A stretch of 64,000 nucleotides of DNA from Ruegeria sp. PrR005 (GTDB lineage Bacteria > Pseudomonadota > Alphaproteobacteria > Rhodobacterales > Rhodobacteraceae), in contig NZ_JAAGOX010000005.1 of the NCBI RefSeq assembly GCF_010500245.1, positions 62,001 through 126,000 of the forward strand, given 5' to 3'. Below are positions 8,531 through 16,449 of the stretch, one piece after another. The first letter of the stretch is position 1, and each line of letters starts with the position of its first letter. The position numbers and the translations under genes were made by a program. The notes beneath the pieces are model-generated. The model made no database searches. It worked only from the letters and a program-made list of their open reading frames with translations, and was not told where the DNA came from.

Positions 8531-9100
8531 ATGACGGAAACCAGTTCTTCGGGCCTAACAAGGCGCGCACTTTTACGGGCCTTTGCCGCGACAGCCGTTA
8601 CAGCCGCCCCAACCTACTCCATGGCCGCAGGGTTCCTGCGCGGCGGCGGCGACATCCGCCGCATCCGCATGTACTCCGGCCGCACCGGCGAGCGGCTGGA
8701 CATGGTCTACTGGATCGACGGCGATTACATCAAGGACGCGGTCAAGGAGATCAACTTCTTCATGCGCGACTGGCGTGTCGATCAGGTCAAGACCATGGAT
8801 CTGCGCACGATCGACATCATGGCCGCATCGCACAACCTTCTTGACGTAAGCGAACCCTACATGCTGCTGTCGGGCTACCGCAGCCCGCAAACCAACGCGA
8901 TGCTGCGCAGCAAGTCGCGCGGCGTGGCACGTAACTCCCTGCATATGCAGGGTCAGGCCGCGGACCTGCGGCTGGCGTCGCGTTCCGTGAGCCAGATCGC
9001 CAACGCGGCGGCCTCCTGCCGGGCGGGTGGTGTCGGCAAATACTACCGGTCGAATTTCGTGCATATGGATTGCGGCGACATCCGCACCTGGGGCGGCTGA
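8531..9100 (+). CDS. DUF882 (YcbK-like, M15 peptidase fold) exported protein
   Basis: A 189-residue protein beginning with a twin-arginine-like leader ('LTRRALLRAFAATA', cleavage near 'SMAA'). The zinc-site motif 'SLHMQGQAADLRL' and 'FVHMDCGDIRTW' place it in the YcbK/DUF882 branch of the M15 (D-Ala-D-Ala peptidase) fold, so murein endopeptidase activity is likely. Adjacent, divergent from an L,D-transpeptidase gene, which fits a role in peptidoglycan remodelling. The ATG at 8531 is chosen because the leader starts there. Confidence 0.85.
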   Translation: MTETSSSGLTRRALLRAFAATAVTAAPTYSMAAGFLRGGGDIRRIRMYSGRTGERLDMVYWIDGDYIKDAVKEINFFMRDWRVDQVKTMDLRTIDIMAASHNLLDVSEPYMLLSGYRSPQTNAMLRSKSRGVARNSLHMQGQAADLRLASRSVSQIANAAASCRAGGVGKYYRSNFVHMDCGDIRTWGG

Positions 9101-9128
9101 CACCGCATTCAGGTCTATCAGGCTTGCG

Positions 9129-9154
9129 CCCCCGTACACCCGTGCGGGGGTTTT
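9129..9154 (+). terminator. Terminator of the DUF882 gene
   Basis: CCCCCG (9129-9134) pairs with CGGGGG (9145-9150), followed by TTTT. Confidence 0.65.
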
Positions 9155-9266
9155 GTGTTGCTGCATGCCCGCATCCAGGGGGGCTGGACGCGACGGCGAC
9201 ATGAACCGCAAGCCGACACCGGCCGACTGACCCATCGAACGAAATCAACGCGTCTGAACTGGATAG

Positions 9267-9352
9267 TGGTGCCCAAGGAGAGACTCGAACTCTCACGCCC
9301 GTGAAGGCGGGGGATTTTGAATCCCCTGCGTCTACCATTCCGCCACTTGGGC
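9267..9352 (-). tRNA. tRNA-Leu (anticodon CAA)
   Basis: An 86-nt class II tRNA with encoded CCA. Acceptor GCCCAAG pairs with CTTGGGC; the anticodon arm is GGGGA-TTCAAAA-TCCCC, giving anticodon CAA; a variable arm follows (GCCTTCACGGGC) and the T arm contains GAGTTCGAGTCTC. It reads UUG codons. Confidence 0.95.
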
Positions 9353-9490
9353 CACCTGCCCCTGAATTATCCGCAGCCGCAGCGAAGGTCCAGAGCGAAA
9401 AAGCGTCGACCGCCCGCTTTCGCAAGGCAAGGCGGTTGACCCCGGTTTGCGGTCGTGATTTGCAGCCGTTCAGGCTTGGACGCGGGCAAA

Positions 9491-10069
9491 ATGCTGAAAT
9501 CACTCTACGACAGAACCATGGCTCTGGCCGATCACCCACAGGCGATGTGGGCGCTGGCGCTGGTCGCCTTTCTGGAAAGCTCGGTCTTTCCCATCCCGCC
9601 CGACCTCTTGATGATTCCGATGATTCTGGCCCGCCCCTCGCGCGCCTGGGCCATCGCGCTGGTGGCGCTGGTCGCCTCGGTGCTGGGCGGGCTTCTGGGC
9701 TATGCCATCGGCGCCTTCTTCTATGACAGTATCGGTGCTCCGATCCTTCAGGCCATGGGCAAGGCCGAGGCGATGGAGGCGTTCAACACCCGCTTCAACG
9801 ATTTCGGTTTCTGGGCGGTGCTGACGGCGGGGGTGACCCCCTTCCCCTACAAAGTGATCACCATCATGTCGGGCTGGACCGGCATGCCGCTCGGCACCTT
9901 CATCGCCACCTCGGTTCTGGCTCGCGCGCTGCGCTTCTTCCTGGTCGCGGCGCTCCTGTGGAAATTCGGCGCCCCGGTCCGCGATTTCATCGAAAGACGC
10001 CTGGGTCTTGTGCTGACCGTCTTCATGGCGCTGCTGATCGGCGGCTTTCTTCTGGTGAGGTATCTGTGA
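9491..10069 (+). CDS. YqaA family inner-membrane protein (SNARE-associated/DedA-like)
   Basis: A 192-residue membrane protein with four or five hydrophobic segments and the VTT-type features 'FLESSVFPIPPDLLM' and 'VTPFPYKVITIMSG', which mark the YqaA branch of the DedA superfamily. DedA proteins are linked to lipid carrier recycling and proton-dependent processes; the role of YqaA is not settled. The ATG at 9491 is preferred over an upstream in-frame start because the hydrophobic profile begins there. Its stop overlaps the dsbB start (TGATG), indicating translational coupling. Confidence 0.8.
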   Translation: MLKSLYDRTMALADHPQAMWALALVAFLESSVFPIPPDLLMIPMILARPSRAWAIALVALVASVLGGLLGYAIGAFFYDSIGAPILQAMGKAEAMEAFNTRFNDFGFWAVLTAGVTPFPYKVITIMSGWTGMPLGTFIATSVLARALRFFLVAALLWKFGAPVRDFIERRLGLVLTVFMALLIGGFLLVRYL

Positions 10070-10530
10070 TGTCCCGCAAAACCCTGATCCTGCTGGCCGC
10101 TGGCGGGTCCGCCGCACTTCTCCTGGGCGCCTGGGGCTTCCAGTATGTCGGCGGGCTGGCACCCTGCAAGATGTGCATCTGGCAGCGGTACCCGCATGGC
10201 GCGGCGGTGCTGATCGGCGCACTGGCGCTGGCCGCCGGCTGGCGGTTGCTGCCCTGGGCCGGGGCACTCGCGGCGCTGACCACCTCCATCATCGGCTTCT
10301 TTCACGCCGGGGTCGAACAGGGCTGGTGGGAAGGCCCCACAACCTGCACCTCCGGCCCGATCGGCGGGCTCAGCGCCGAACAACTGATGGAGCAGATCAT
10401 GGCCGCGCCGCTGGTGCGCTGCGACGAGATCCCCTGGGAGATGCTGGGCATCTCCATGGCCGGGTGGAACGGCCTGATCTCGCTGGCGCTGGCGCTCATC
10501 TGGATCGTGGCCGCAACCCGCCGCGCCTGA
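10069..10530 (+). CDS. dsbB: Disulfide bond formation protein B
   Basis: A 153-residue, four-helix inner-membrane oxidoreductase that re-oxidises DsbA and passes electrons to quinone. Both periplasmic cysteine pairs are visible: 'APCKMCIWQRYPH' (Cys33 and Cys36) and Cys93/Cys118 ('TTCTSG', 'VRCDEIPW'). The arginine after the first pair, needed for quinone interaction in E. coli DsbB, is present. Coupled to yqaA by a TGATG overlap. A repeat-family element follows its stop codon. Confidence 0.9.
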   Translation: MSRKTLILLAAGGSAALLLGAWGFQYVGGLAPCKMCIWQRYPHGAAVLIGALALAAGWRLLPWAGALAALTTSIIGFFHAGVEQGWWEGPTTCTSGPIGGLSAEQLMEQIMAAPLVRCDEIPWEMLGISMAGWNGLISLALALIWIVAATRRA

Positions 10531-10544
10531 CCCTTCCCCCACAA

Positions 10545-10609
10545 GTCCTTCATTTCGCTCAAAATACTCCGGGGGAGTCGCGCGTCCGCGCGACGGGGGC
10601 AGCGCCCCC
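10545..10609 (+). repeat. Gene-end repeat element, copy A
   Basis: Core TTCATTTCGCTCAAAATACT followed by CCGGGGGAG, then a perfect palindrome GTCGCGCG-TC-CGCGCGAC (10577-10594) and GGGGGC-AGC-GCCCCC (10595-10609). It lies between the convergent dsbB and Lrp-type genes and can fold strongly, so it may act as a terminator. Related copies are at 14071, 14132, 16021, 19072, 19143, 40690 and 57626. Confidence 0.75.
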
Positions 10610-10613
10610 TTCC

Positions 10614-11039
10614 TCACGTCGATTTTTTGGTCGACAGCAGCAGGTTCGTCTCGCTCGCCTGCACCCCTTCGAACATCCGGATCTTGGCCAGCGCCGTGTC
10701 CAGGTCTTCCAGCGTCTCGGTACCCAGCTCGACGATCAGATCCCAGCGCCCGTTGGTCGAGTGGATCGCCCGTACCTCCTTGAGCCCCTGCAACTGCCGC
10801 GTTACCCGCGCCGCGCCGCGCCCCTCGATCTCGATCATCATCAGCCCGCGCACCGGATCGTTCAGCACATCCTCTTTCAGGACCACCGAAAACCCCAGGA
10901 TATCCCCCCGCTGCACCAGCCGCTCGATCCGCGCCCGCACCGTGGTGCGCGACAGATCCAGCTGCAATGCCAGGTCCGACAGCGACGCGCGCGCGTCATG
11001 CCTCAGCGCGGCGATCAGGCGTTCATCCGTTTTGTCCAT
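10614..11039 (-). CDS. Lrp/AsnC family transcriptional regulator
   Basis: A 141-residue regulator: an N-terminal winged helix-turn-helix ('LSDLALQLDLSRTTVRARI') and a C-terminal RAM ligand domain. The start 'MDKTDERLIAAL' is the usual family N-terminus; the longer open frame upstream is rejected. It is divergent from the arginase operon across 110 bp, so it most likely controls that operon in response to arginine, ornithine or proline (inference from position). Confidence 0.85.
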   Translation of the reverse strand: MDKTDERLIAALRHDARASLSDLALQLDLSRTTVRARIERLVQRGDILGFSVVLKEDVLNDPVRGLMMIEIEGRGAARVTRQLQGLKEVRAIHSTNGRWDLIVELGTETLEDLDTALAKIRMFEGVQASETNLLLSTKKST

Positions 11040-11075
11040 CTTTGCGTCCGATTTGATCAATCCAACGACGATATG

Positions 11076-11094
11076 ACCAAATATCCCTCTTGGT
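11076..11094. promoter_or_regulatory. Inverted repeat, candidate operator of the Lrp-type regulator
   Basis: ACCAA-N9-TTGGT in the 110-bp gap between the Lrp-type gene and arginase. A second palindromic stretch, GATTTGATCAATC (11050-11062), lies nearer the regulator. Symmetry and position are seen; the binding is inferred. Confidence 0.4.
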
Positions 11095-11149
11095 TTCAAC
11101 GCAAATCGACCAGAAATTGGCGCGACCTTGAAAAAACAATAGCGAACAG

Positions 11150-12076
11150 ATGACCCCCAAACGTTGTATCCTGATCGGCGCCCCCGTGGACAGCGGCAAG
11201 CGCCGCACCGGTTGCCTGATGGGCCCCGACGCCTACCGCACCGCCGGCCTTGCCGAGGCGCTCTCCGATCTCGGCCATATCGTCGAGGACCTGGGCAATC
11301 TCTCGCCCGCCGAACACGCGCCCGAGCCGAACGACACCCATGTTCATCAACCCAACCGCACCATCGGCTGGACCAACCGCCTGATCCGCGCCGCCGAACA
11401 GGCGATGCCGCGCGGTCTGCCGATCTTTCTGGGCGGCGATCATGCGCTGGCCCTAGGCAGCGTGGCGGGCGTGACCAACCATGCCGCCCGTGTCGGCCGC
11501 CCGCAATTCGTGCTCTGGCTCGATGCCCACAGCGACTATCACACGCCGGAAACCTCCGCCTCGGGCAACCTGCACGGCACGCCCCTGGGCTATGTCACCG
11601 GGCGCGGCGGCTTTGCCGGTTTCCCGGTGATCACCAACCCGGTGAAGCAACGCAACATCTGCATCCTCGGCCTGCGCTCGGTCGACCGGGCCGAGCGCGA
11701 GGCGCTGCAACAGACCAAGATCCGCTTTCACGACATGCGCCAGATCGACGAGACCGGAATCGCAAAACCGCTCCAGGCCTTCCTCGATACCGTCGCGGCC
11801 GCGAACGGCCTGCTGCATGTCTCGCTCGACGTCGATTTCCTCGACCCCGCCATCGCACCCGCCGTCGGCACCACCGTGCCCGGCGGCGCCACCATCCGCG
11901 AGGGTCATCTGGTGATGGAGATGATCTGCGACAGCGGTCTGATGACCTCGCTCGACCTGGTCGAACTCAACCCCTTCCTCGACGAACGTGGCCGCACCGC
12001 ACAGCTGATGGTCGATCTGGCTGCCTCGGCGCTCGGCCGCCGGGTCTTCGACCGCCCAACGCGGAGCTTTTCATGA
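11150..12076 (+). CDS. rocF: Arginase
   Basis: A 308-residue ureohydrolase that cleaves arginine to ornithine and urea. The six binuclear manganese ligands can be placed: His98 ('GGDHAL'), Asp125, His127 and Asp129 ('WLDAHSDYHTP'), Asp227 and Asp229 ('SLDVDFLDP'). 'SASGNLHG' is the substrate loop. First gene of an operon with ctlX and ornithine cyclodeaminase; its stop overlaps the ctlX start (ATGA). Divergent from an Lrp-type regulator. Agmatinase is less likely given the arginine-type loop and the ornithine cyclodeaminase partner. Confidence 0.92.
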   Translation: MTPKRCILIGAPVDSGKRRTGCLMGPDAYRTAGLAEALSDLGHIVEDLGNLSPAEHAPEPNDTHVHQPNRTIGWTNRLIRAAEQAMPRGLPIFLGGDHALALGSVAGVTNHAARVGRPQFVLWLDAHSDYHTPETSASGNLHGTPLGYVTGRGGFAGFPVITNPVKQRNICILGLRSVDRAEREALQQTKIRFHDMRQIDETGIAKPLQAFLDTVAAANGLLHVSLDVDFLDPAIAPAVGTTVPGGATIREGHLVMEMICDSGLMTSLDLVELNPFLDERGRTAQLMVDLAASALGRRVFDRPTRSFS

Positions 12077-13002
12077 CCACGATCCAGGCTCCCCAGGCGG
12101 TGGTTATGATCCGCCCGCATGCGTTCCGCTCCAACCCGGAAACCCGCGCCGACAACGCGTTCCAGACCGACAGCGCCACGGGTGATACCGCGCCGCGCGC
12201 CCTGGCCGAGTTTGACGCCGCCGTCGCCACCCTGCGCGCGGCGGGCGTCCGGGTGCATGTGTTCGATGATACCGGCACACAGGACACGCCCGACAGCGTG
12301 TTCCCCAACAACTGGTTCTCGACCCATACCGGCGGCCATGTGGCGCTTTATCCGATGTATACAGAGAACCGCCGCCGCGAACGCCGCCCGGACGTAATCG
12401 AGCTTCTGAAACGCGAATACCGCGTTTCGGACGTGATCGACTATAGCGGGCTGGAACAGGACGGGCTTGCGCTCGAAGGCACCGGCGCCATGGTGCTCGA
12501 CCATATCGGCCGCATCGCCTATGTCGCCCGCTCGCACCGCGCCGACCCGGTGCTGCTGGAGCGGTTCTGCGCCCATTTCAACTATGAACCCATCTGTTTC
12601 GACGCGGCCGATGCACAGGGCTGCCCGGTCTATCACACCAATGTGCTGATGGGGATCGGCACCGACTATGCGCTGATCTGCCTGTCGATGATCCCGGATC
12701 CCGAGCGGCGCCGTACCGTCGCCGAACGGCTGGCTGAAACCGGGCGTACCGTCATCGACCTGACGCCGGAGCAAATCGGCGAGTTTGCCGGAAACGCCAT
12801 CGAACTGACCGGTCATCGCCGCTTGCTGGCCCTGTCGGCCCGCGCCCACAGGGCGCTGACCCCGGATCAGATCGCGGTGATCGAACGCTCGGCACAATTG
12901 CTGCCGCTCGCGATCCCCACCATAGAAACCGCCGGCGGATCCGTCCGCTGCATGATCGCCGGCATCCACCTGACACGTCGCCCGCAAAGGACCGCCGCAT
13001 GA
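12073..13002 (+). CDS. ctlX: Amidinotransferase-fold hydrolase, CtlX type
   Basis: A 309-residue member of the guanidino-group modifying superfamily. Visible marks: 'SVFPNNWFSTHTGGHVALYPM' region near residues 75-95 (substrate-binding Asn/Trp loop), 'CPVYHTNVLM' with the catalytic His, and nucleophile Cys293 in 'GGSVRCMIAGIH'. The family is annotated as citrulline utilisation hydrolase (CtlX), with dimethylarginine or arginine deimination as other possibilities. Overlaps arginase (ATGA) upstream and ocd (ATGA) downstream, so it belongs to arginine or citrulline catabolism. Confidence 0.85.
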   Translation: MTTIQAPQAVVMIRPHAFRSNPETRADNAFQTDSATGDTAPRALAEFDAAVATLRAAGVRVHVFDDTGTQDTPDSVFPNNWFSTHTGGHVALYPMYTENRRRERRPDVIELLKREYRVSDVIDYSGLEQDGLALEGTGAMVLDHIGRIAYVARSHRADPVLLERFCAHFNYEPICFDAADAQGCPVYHTNVLMGIGTDYALICLSMIPDPERRRTVAERLAETGRTVIDLTPEQIGEFAGNAIELTGHRRLLALSARAHRALTPDQIAVIERSAQLLPLAIPTIETAGGSVRCMIAGIHLTRRPQRTAA

Positions 13003-14066
13003 CCCTCTCTTCCACCATCCCGTCCGACAAGGCGCTTGTCCCTTTCGTTTCCGTCGACCACATGATGCGCCTGATCCACCATATCGGCGTCGAAGAGATG
13101 ATGCGCGGCATCGCCGCCTATATCGAGGCCGACTTCCGCCGCTGGGAAAGCTTCGACAAGACCCCGCGCGTGGCCAGCCATTCACCCGTCGGCGTGATCG
13201 AGCTGATGCCAACCTCGGATGGCGAGCTTTACGGTTTCAAATACGTCAACGGCCACCCCAAGAACACCAAGGAGGGGCTTCAGACCGTCACCGCCTTTGG
13301 CCTTCTGGCGGCGGTCGAGACCGGCTATCCGGTGCTGCTGAGCGAGATGACCATGCTGACCGCGCTGCGCACCGCCGCCACCTCGGCCCTGGTCGCCAAA
13401 TACCTCGCCCCCAAGGGCGCGCATACGATGGCGATGATCGGCAATGGCGCGCAATCGGAATTCCAGACCCTGGCGATGAAGGCGATCTGCGGCCTGAAAT
13501 CCGTACGTCTCTACGATACCGATCCCGCCGCTACCGCCAAGGCCGCCCGCAACCTGGCCGGACAGGGGATGGAGGTGGTGAGCTGTACCAGCCCCGAAGA
13601 GGCGATCGAAGGTGCCCAGATCCTGACCACCTGCACCGCCGACAAGCAATATGCCACTATCCTGACCGACAACATGGTGGGATCGGGCGTGCATATCAAC
13701 GCCATCGGCGGCGACTGCCCGGGCAAGACCGAACTGGCCGAGGCGATCCTGCACCGCTCGGACATTTTCGTCGAATACCCGCCGCAAACCCGGATCGAAG
13801 GCGAGATCCAGCAACTGGCGCCGGACCATCCGGTGATCGAGATGTGGCAGGTGATCACCGGCAAGGCGCCCGGCCGCACCTCGGACCGCCAGATCACCCT
13901 GTTTGACAGCGTGGGCTTCGCCATCGAGGATTTCTCGGCCCTACGTTACGTGCGCGACCAGTTGCAGGAGACCGGCCTTTATCACGCACTCGACCTGCTG
14001 GCCGACCCCGACGACCCGCGCGACCTGTTCGGCATGCTGCAACGGGCGGCGCCTGCCAAGGGCTGA
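12999..14066 (+). CDS. ocd: Ornithine cyclodeaminase
   Basis: A 355-residue NAD-dependent enzyme of the mu-crystallin family that converts ornithine to proline and ammonia. The substrate motif 'YGFKYVNGHPKNT' and catalytic Asp in 'NAIGGDCPGKTEL' are present; the Rossmann loop is 'MAMIGNGAQSEFQ'. Third gene of the operon, overlapping ctlX by ATGA; it removes the ornithine made by arginase. Length matches the long ornithine cyclodeaminases of proteobacteria. Confidence 0.92.
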   Translation: MTLSSTIPSDKALVPFVSVDHMMRLIHHIGVEEMMRGIAAYIEADFRRWESFDKTPRVASHSPVGVIELMPTSDGELYGFKYVNGHPKNTKEGLQTVTAFGLLAAVETGYPVLLSEMTMLTALRTAATSALVAKYLAPKGAHTMAMIGNGAQSEFQTLAMKAICGLKSVRLYDTDPAATAKAARNLAGQGMEVVSCTSPEEAIEGAQILTTCTADKQYATILTDNMVGSGVHINAIGGDCPGKTELAEAILHRSDIFVEYPPQTRIEGEIQQLAPDHPVIEMWQVITGKAPGRTSDRQITLFDSVGFAIEDFSALRYVRDQLQETGLYHALDLLADPDDPRDLFGMLQRAAPAKG

Positions 14067-14070
14067 GGGC

Positions 14071-14120
14071 ATGCGAGGCTCTGCCTCGCGCTCCGGAGTA
14101 TTTGCGGCGAAATGAAAGAG
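14071..14120 (-). repeat. Gene-end repeat element, copy B1
   Basis: Minus-oriented copy read as CTCTTTCATTTCGCCGCAAA then TACTCCGGAG, with hairpin GCGAGGC-TCT-GCCTCGC (14073-14089). It begins 4 bp after the ocd stop and faces copy B2, forming an inverted pair. Confidence 0.7.
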
Positions 14121-14131
14121 CGGACCCCTGT

Positions 14132-14183
14132 CTTTCCTCTTGCTGCAAATATCCCCGCCGGAGGCATCGCGCGTCCCGCGCGA
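14132..14183 (+). repeat. Gene-end repeat element, copy B2
   Basis: TTTCCTCTTGCTGCAAATAT then CCCCGCCGGAGGCA, followed by TCGCGCG-TCC-CGCGCGA (14167-14183). Plus-oriented partner of B1. Confidence 0.7.
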
Positions 14184-14227
14184 ACCGGTCCCTTGCCAGA
14201 GGCCGGACGGGCCGGTAAGGCGGGGGC

Positions 14228-14563
14228 ATGACAGATACACTGCCCCCCTGCCCCGACTGCGGCTCAGCTTTCACCTATCAGGTGGACGCGCTGCTGAACT
14301 GCCCCGAATGCGGTCATGAATGGCAGGTCGGGGAAGAGACCGGAACCGCGATCCGCGACAGTGTCGGCAACCTGCTGGCCGATGGCGACACCGTGACCGT
14401 GATCAAGGATCTCAAGGTCAAGGGCTCCTCGGCGGTGGTCAAGGTCGGCACCAAGGTGCGCAACATCCGCCTGGTGGATGGCGATCATGACATCGACTGC
14501 AAGGTGCCTGGCATCGGCCAGATGGGGCTCAAGTCGCAATTCGTGAAAAAGGTCGCGGACTGA
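14228..14563 (+). CDS. yjdM: YjdM/PhnA family zinc-ribbon protein
   Basis: A 111-residue protein with an N-terminal zinc ribbon ('CPDCGSAF' and 'CPECGHEW', Cys8/Cys11 and Cys25/Cys28) and a C-terminal beta-barrel YjdM domain ('[15 protein letters not shown]'). The old name PhnA comes from the E. coli phosphonate region, but a phosphonate role is unsupported; function is unknown. Stand-alone and convergent with the HNH gene. A paired 15-bp repeat directly follows its stop. Confidence 0.88.
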   Translation: MTDTLPPCPDCGSAFTYQVDALLNCPECGHEWQVGEETGTAIRDSVGNLLADGDTVTVIKDLKVKGSSAVVKVGTKVRNIRLVDGDHDIDCKVPGIGQMGLKSQFVKKVAD

Positions 14564-14613
14564 CCGGTACAAAACGGTCAATCGGGGCCCGGAACGCTGT
14601 ACAAAACGGTCAA
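14562..14613. repeat. Paired 15-bp direct repeat with 32-bp period, first site
   Basis: GTACAAAACGGTCAA occurs at 14567-14581 and again, identically, at 14599-14613. The first copy is inside TGACCG-GTACAAAA-CGGTCA, a 6-bp inverted repeat (14562-14581). The same pair with the same 32-bp period is found in reverse orientation at 52170-52216. It fills the gap between convergent yjdM and HNH genes. Confidence 0.75.
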
Positions 14614-14622
14614 AACCGGCGC

Positions 14623-15207
14623 TTACGCGTCCAGAACGGCATCCCAGTAGAGATAGTCGATCCAGCTGTCATGCAGGTGGTTGGGCGGGAACTTGCGGCC
14701 CACATTGCGCAGCTCTTCGGCCTGCGGCCGCCGCGGCGGCCGACGCAAGGCCATGCCTGCCTGACGCAAGGATTTCGACCCTTTGCGCAGGTTGCAGGGG
14801 GCGCATGCGGCGACCACGTTTTCCCAGCTGGTAACCCCCCCGGCGGCGCGCGGCACCACGTGGTCAAAGGTCAGATCTCCCTTGCCGCCACAGTACTGAC
14901 AGCGGAATTCGTCCCTTAAAAACAAATTGAAGCGCGTGAAGGCCACGCGCTTCTGAGGTTTCACATAGTCCTTAAGAACCACCACCGAAGGTATTCGGAT
15001 CACCACGCTCGGGCTGCGGACGACCTCGTCATATTCGGCGACGATATCCACCCTGTCGAGCCAGGCCGCCTTGATCGCCTCTTGCCAGGGCCACAGCGAC
15101 AGCGGGTAGTAGGACAATGGCCGGTAATCCGCGTTCAGAACCAGCGCCGGGTGGTGTTTCAACACCCCGGGCTCCCGTACAAACTCCGTTCTGAAATCGC
15201 CATCCAT
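14623..15207 (-). CDS. HNH endonuclease domain protein
   Basis: A 194-residue protein with an HNH nuclease centre: 'CQYCGG' and 'CAPCNLRKG' form the zinc site and 'LTFDHVVPRAAGG' and 'SWENVVAAC' hold the HNH residues (about residues 104-145). The N-terminal 'LVLNADYRPLSYYPLSLWPW' segment marks the widespread stand-alone chromosomal HNH family. No intron, prophage or restriction gene is nearby, so it is not obviously a homing enzyme. Its biological role is unknown. Confidence 0.85.
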   Translation of the reverse strand: MDGDFRTEFVREPGVLKHHPALVLNADYRPLSYYPLSLWPWQEAIKAAWLDRVDIVAEYDEVVRSPSVVIRIPSVVVLKDYVKPQKRVAFTRFNLFLRDEFRCQYCGGKGDLTFDHVVPRAAGGVTSWENVVAACAPCNLRKGSKSLRQAGMALRRPPRRPQAEELRNVGRKFPPNHLHDSWIDYLYWDAVLDA

Positions 15208-15421
15208 TCTGGACTCTCTCCTCGCCCCGGACTGCCTCTTGCCTGACCCGGAGCGGGGAGCACCCGCCCCAGCTTGACTCTGACTATATATCGTGGTCGG
15301 CCTCTGGCAAGTCCTGATTATCCACTACATGTCGCCCTGGTTATTGCGTGCACAGGTAACAGGCACATGACGGTTATCCACAGGCTTGTCGCAGCCGGTC
15401 CAGACAGCTATGGCCCTTTCT

Positions 15422-15994
15422 ATGACATGGTTCATCCGCTTCAACAAACCCTATGACGTGCTGTCGCAGTTCACCGACCCCGGCACGGCCGGCTCGCCGC
15501 GCCAGACCCTGTCCGATTTCATCGACTTGCCGGGCGTCTACCCCGCTGGACGCCTGGATCGCGACAGTGAGGGCCTGATGCTGCTGACCGACGACGGACG
15601 CCTGCAAGCGCGCATCGCCGACCCCAGGCACAAGATGCCCAAGACTTATTGGGCTCAGGTCGAAGGCATTCCTGACGAAGCCGACCTGCGCGCCCTGGCA
15701 AAAGGCGTTGAGCTGAACGATGGTCTAACCCGGCCCGCGCAGGCCCGGCTGATCGACACGCCAGCGGATCTGTGGCCGCGCACCCCGCCGATCCGGGTGC
15801 GCAAATCGGTGCCCGACAGCTGGATCGAGCTGACCATCCGCGAAGGCCGCAACCGGCAGGTCCGGCGCATGACGGCCGCCGTCGGCCACCCGACCCTGCG
15901 CCTGATCCGTGCGCGCATCGGTGACTGGACGATCGACGGCCTTGCCCCCGGACACTGGGACACCCTTTGCCCGCCCGTCAAACCGCGCCGCTGA
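15422..15994 (+). CDS. rluE: rRNA pseudouridine synthase, RluE/RsuA type
   Basis: A 190-residue pseudouridine synthase lacking an S4 domain, as RluE does. Catalytic motif '[17 protein letters not shown]' with the nucleophile Asp, followed by 'KTYWAQVEG' and '[11 protein letters not shown]', matches the family that modifies U2457 of 23S rRNA. The start is uncertain: in-frame starts also exist at 15386 (TTG) and 15410; 15422 gives '[17 protein letters not shown]', beginning at the conserved core. Confidence 0.85.
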   Translation: MTWFIRFNKPYDVLSQFTDPGTAGSPRQTLSDFIDLPGVYPAGRLDRDSEGLMLLTDDGRLQARIADPRHKMPKTYWAQVEGIPDEADLRALAKGVELNDGLTRPAQARLIDTPADLWPRTPPIRVRKSVPDSWIELTIREGRNRQVRRMTAAVGHPTLRLIRARIGDWTIDGLAPGHWDTLCPPVKPRR

Positions 15995-16020
15995 CGGATC
16001 ATCGCCTCGGCGCGAACCTG

Positions 16021-16060
16021 CTTCTTTCTGGTCAAAAATACTCCCGCCGGAGGCATCTGA
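16021..16060 (+). repeat. Gene-end repeat element, copy C
   Basis: CTTCTTTCTGGTCAAAAATA then CTCCCGCCGGAGGCA. Located 26 bp after rluE; the long GC hairpin seen in other copies is absent, leaving the short palindrome CTCCCGCCGGAG. Confidence 0.6.
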
Positions 16061-16128
16061 CCCAACCACCTGCGCCTAAGGCCCGGGGTTTTGACGAGGC
16101 AGCCGTCACACGGACTGGATCGGCCCGA

Positions 16129-16428
16129 TCAGAGCGAAATCTTCTCGCCGCCCTCACGCCGATAGACATCGCGCGAGATCACGCCTGCCTGGGCCAGCGC
16201 CGTGCGGAACCGGGCCATGTGCGGGGTCGCGAAATGCGCTTCCAGCGCCGCCAGGTCCTGCCATTCCTCATAGACGCGAAAGCGGGTTTCCTGGCCGATG
16301 ACCTGGCTGAATTCGTATTGAATACAGCCAGGCTCCTTCAGCGTCTCGGCAACCATGTCTGCCGTCGCCCCGCGGGCAAGCTCCACCCCGTCTGCGGCAA
16401 CTTCGATCACACCTGTCACGATCAGCAT
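16129..16428 (-). CDS. Antibiotic biosynthesis monooxygenase (ABM) domain protein
   Basis: A 99-residue dimeric alpha-beta barrel protein of the YgiN type: 'EPGCIQYEFSQV', 'FRVYEEWQDLAALEAHFATP' blocks are characteristic. The start at 16428 is supported by GGGAGAG 7 bp upstream. YgiN-like members act on quinones or as small ligand-binding proteins; the substrate here is unknown. Lies 21 bp downstream of the esterase gene on the same strand and may be in one operon with it. Confidence 0.8.
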   Translation of the reverse strand: MLIVTGVIEVAADGVELARGATADMVAETLKEPGCIQYEFSQVIGQETRFRVYEEWQDLAALEAHFATPHMARFRTALAQAGVISRDVYRREGGEKISL

Positions 16429-16449
16429 GCGTCTCTCCCCCAATCAGCC

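Noticed and set aside
11164..12072. Long frame upstream of ctlX giving a 612-aa protein
   Set aside because: It is arginase read in another frame; the ctlX start at 12073 fits the family and overlaps the arginase stop.
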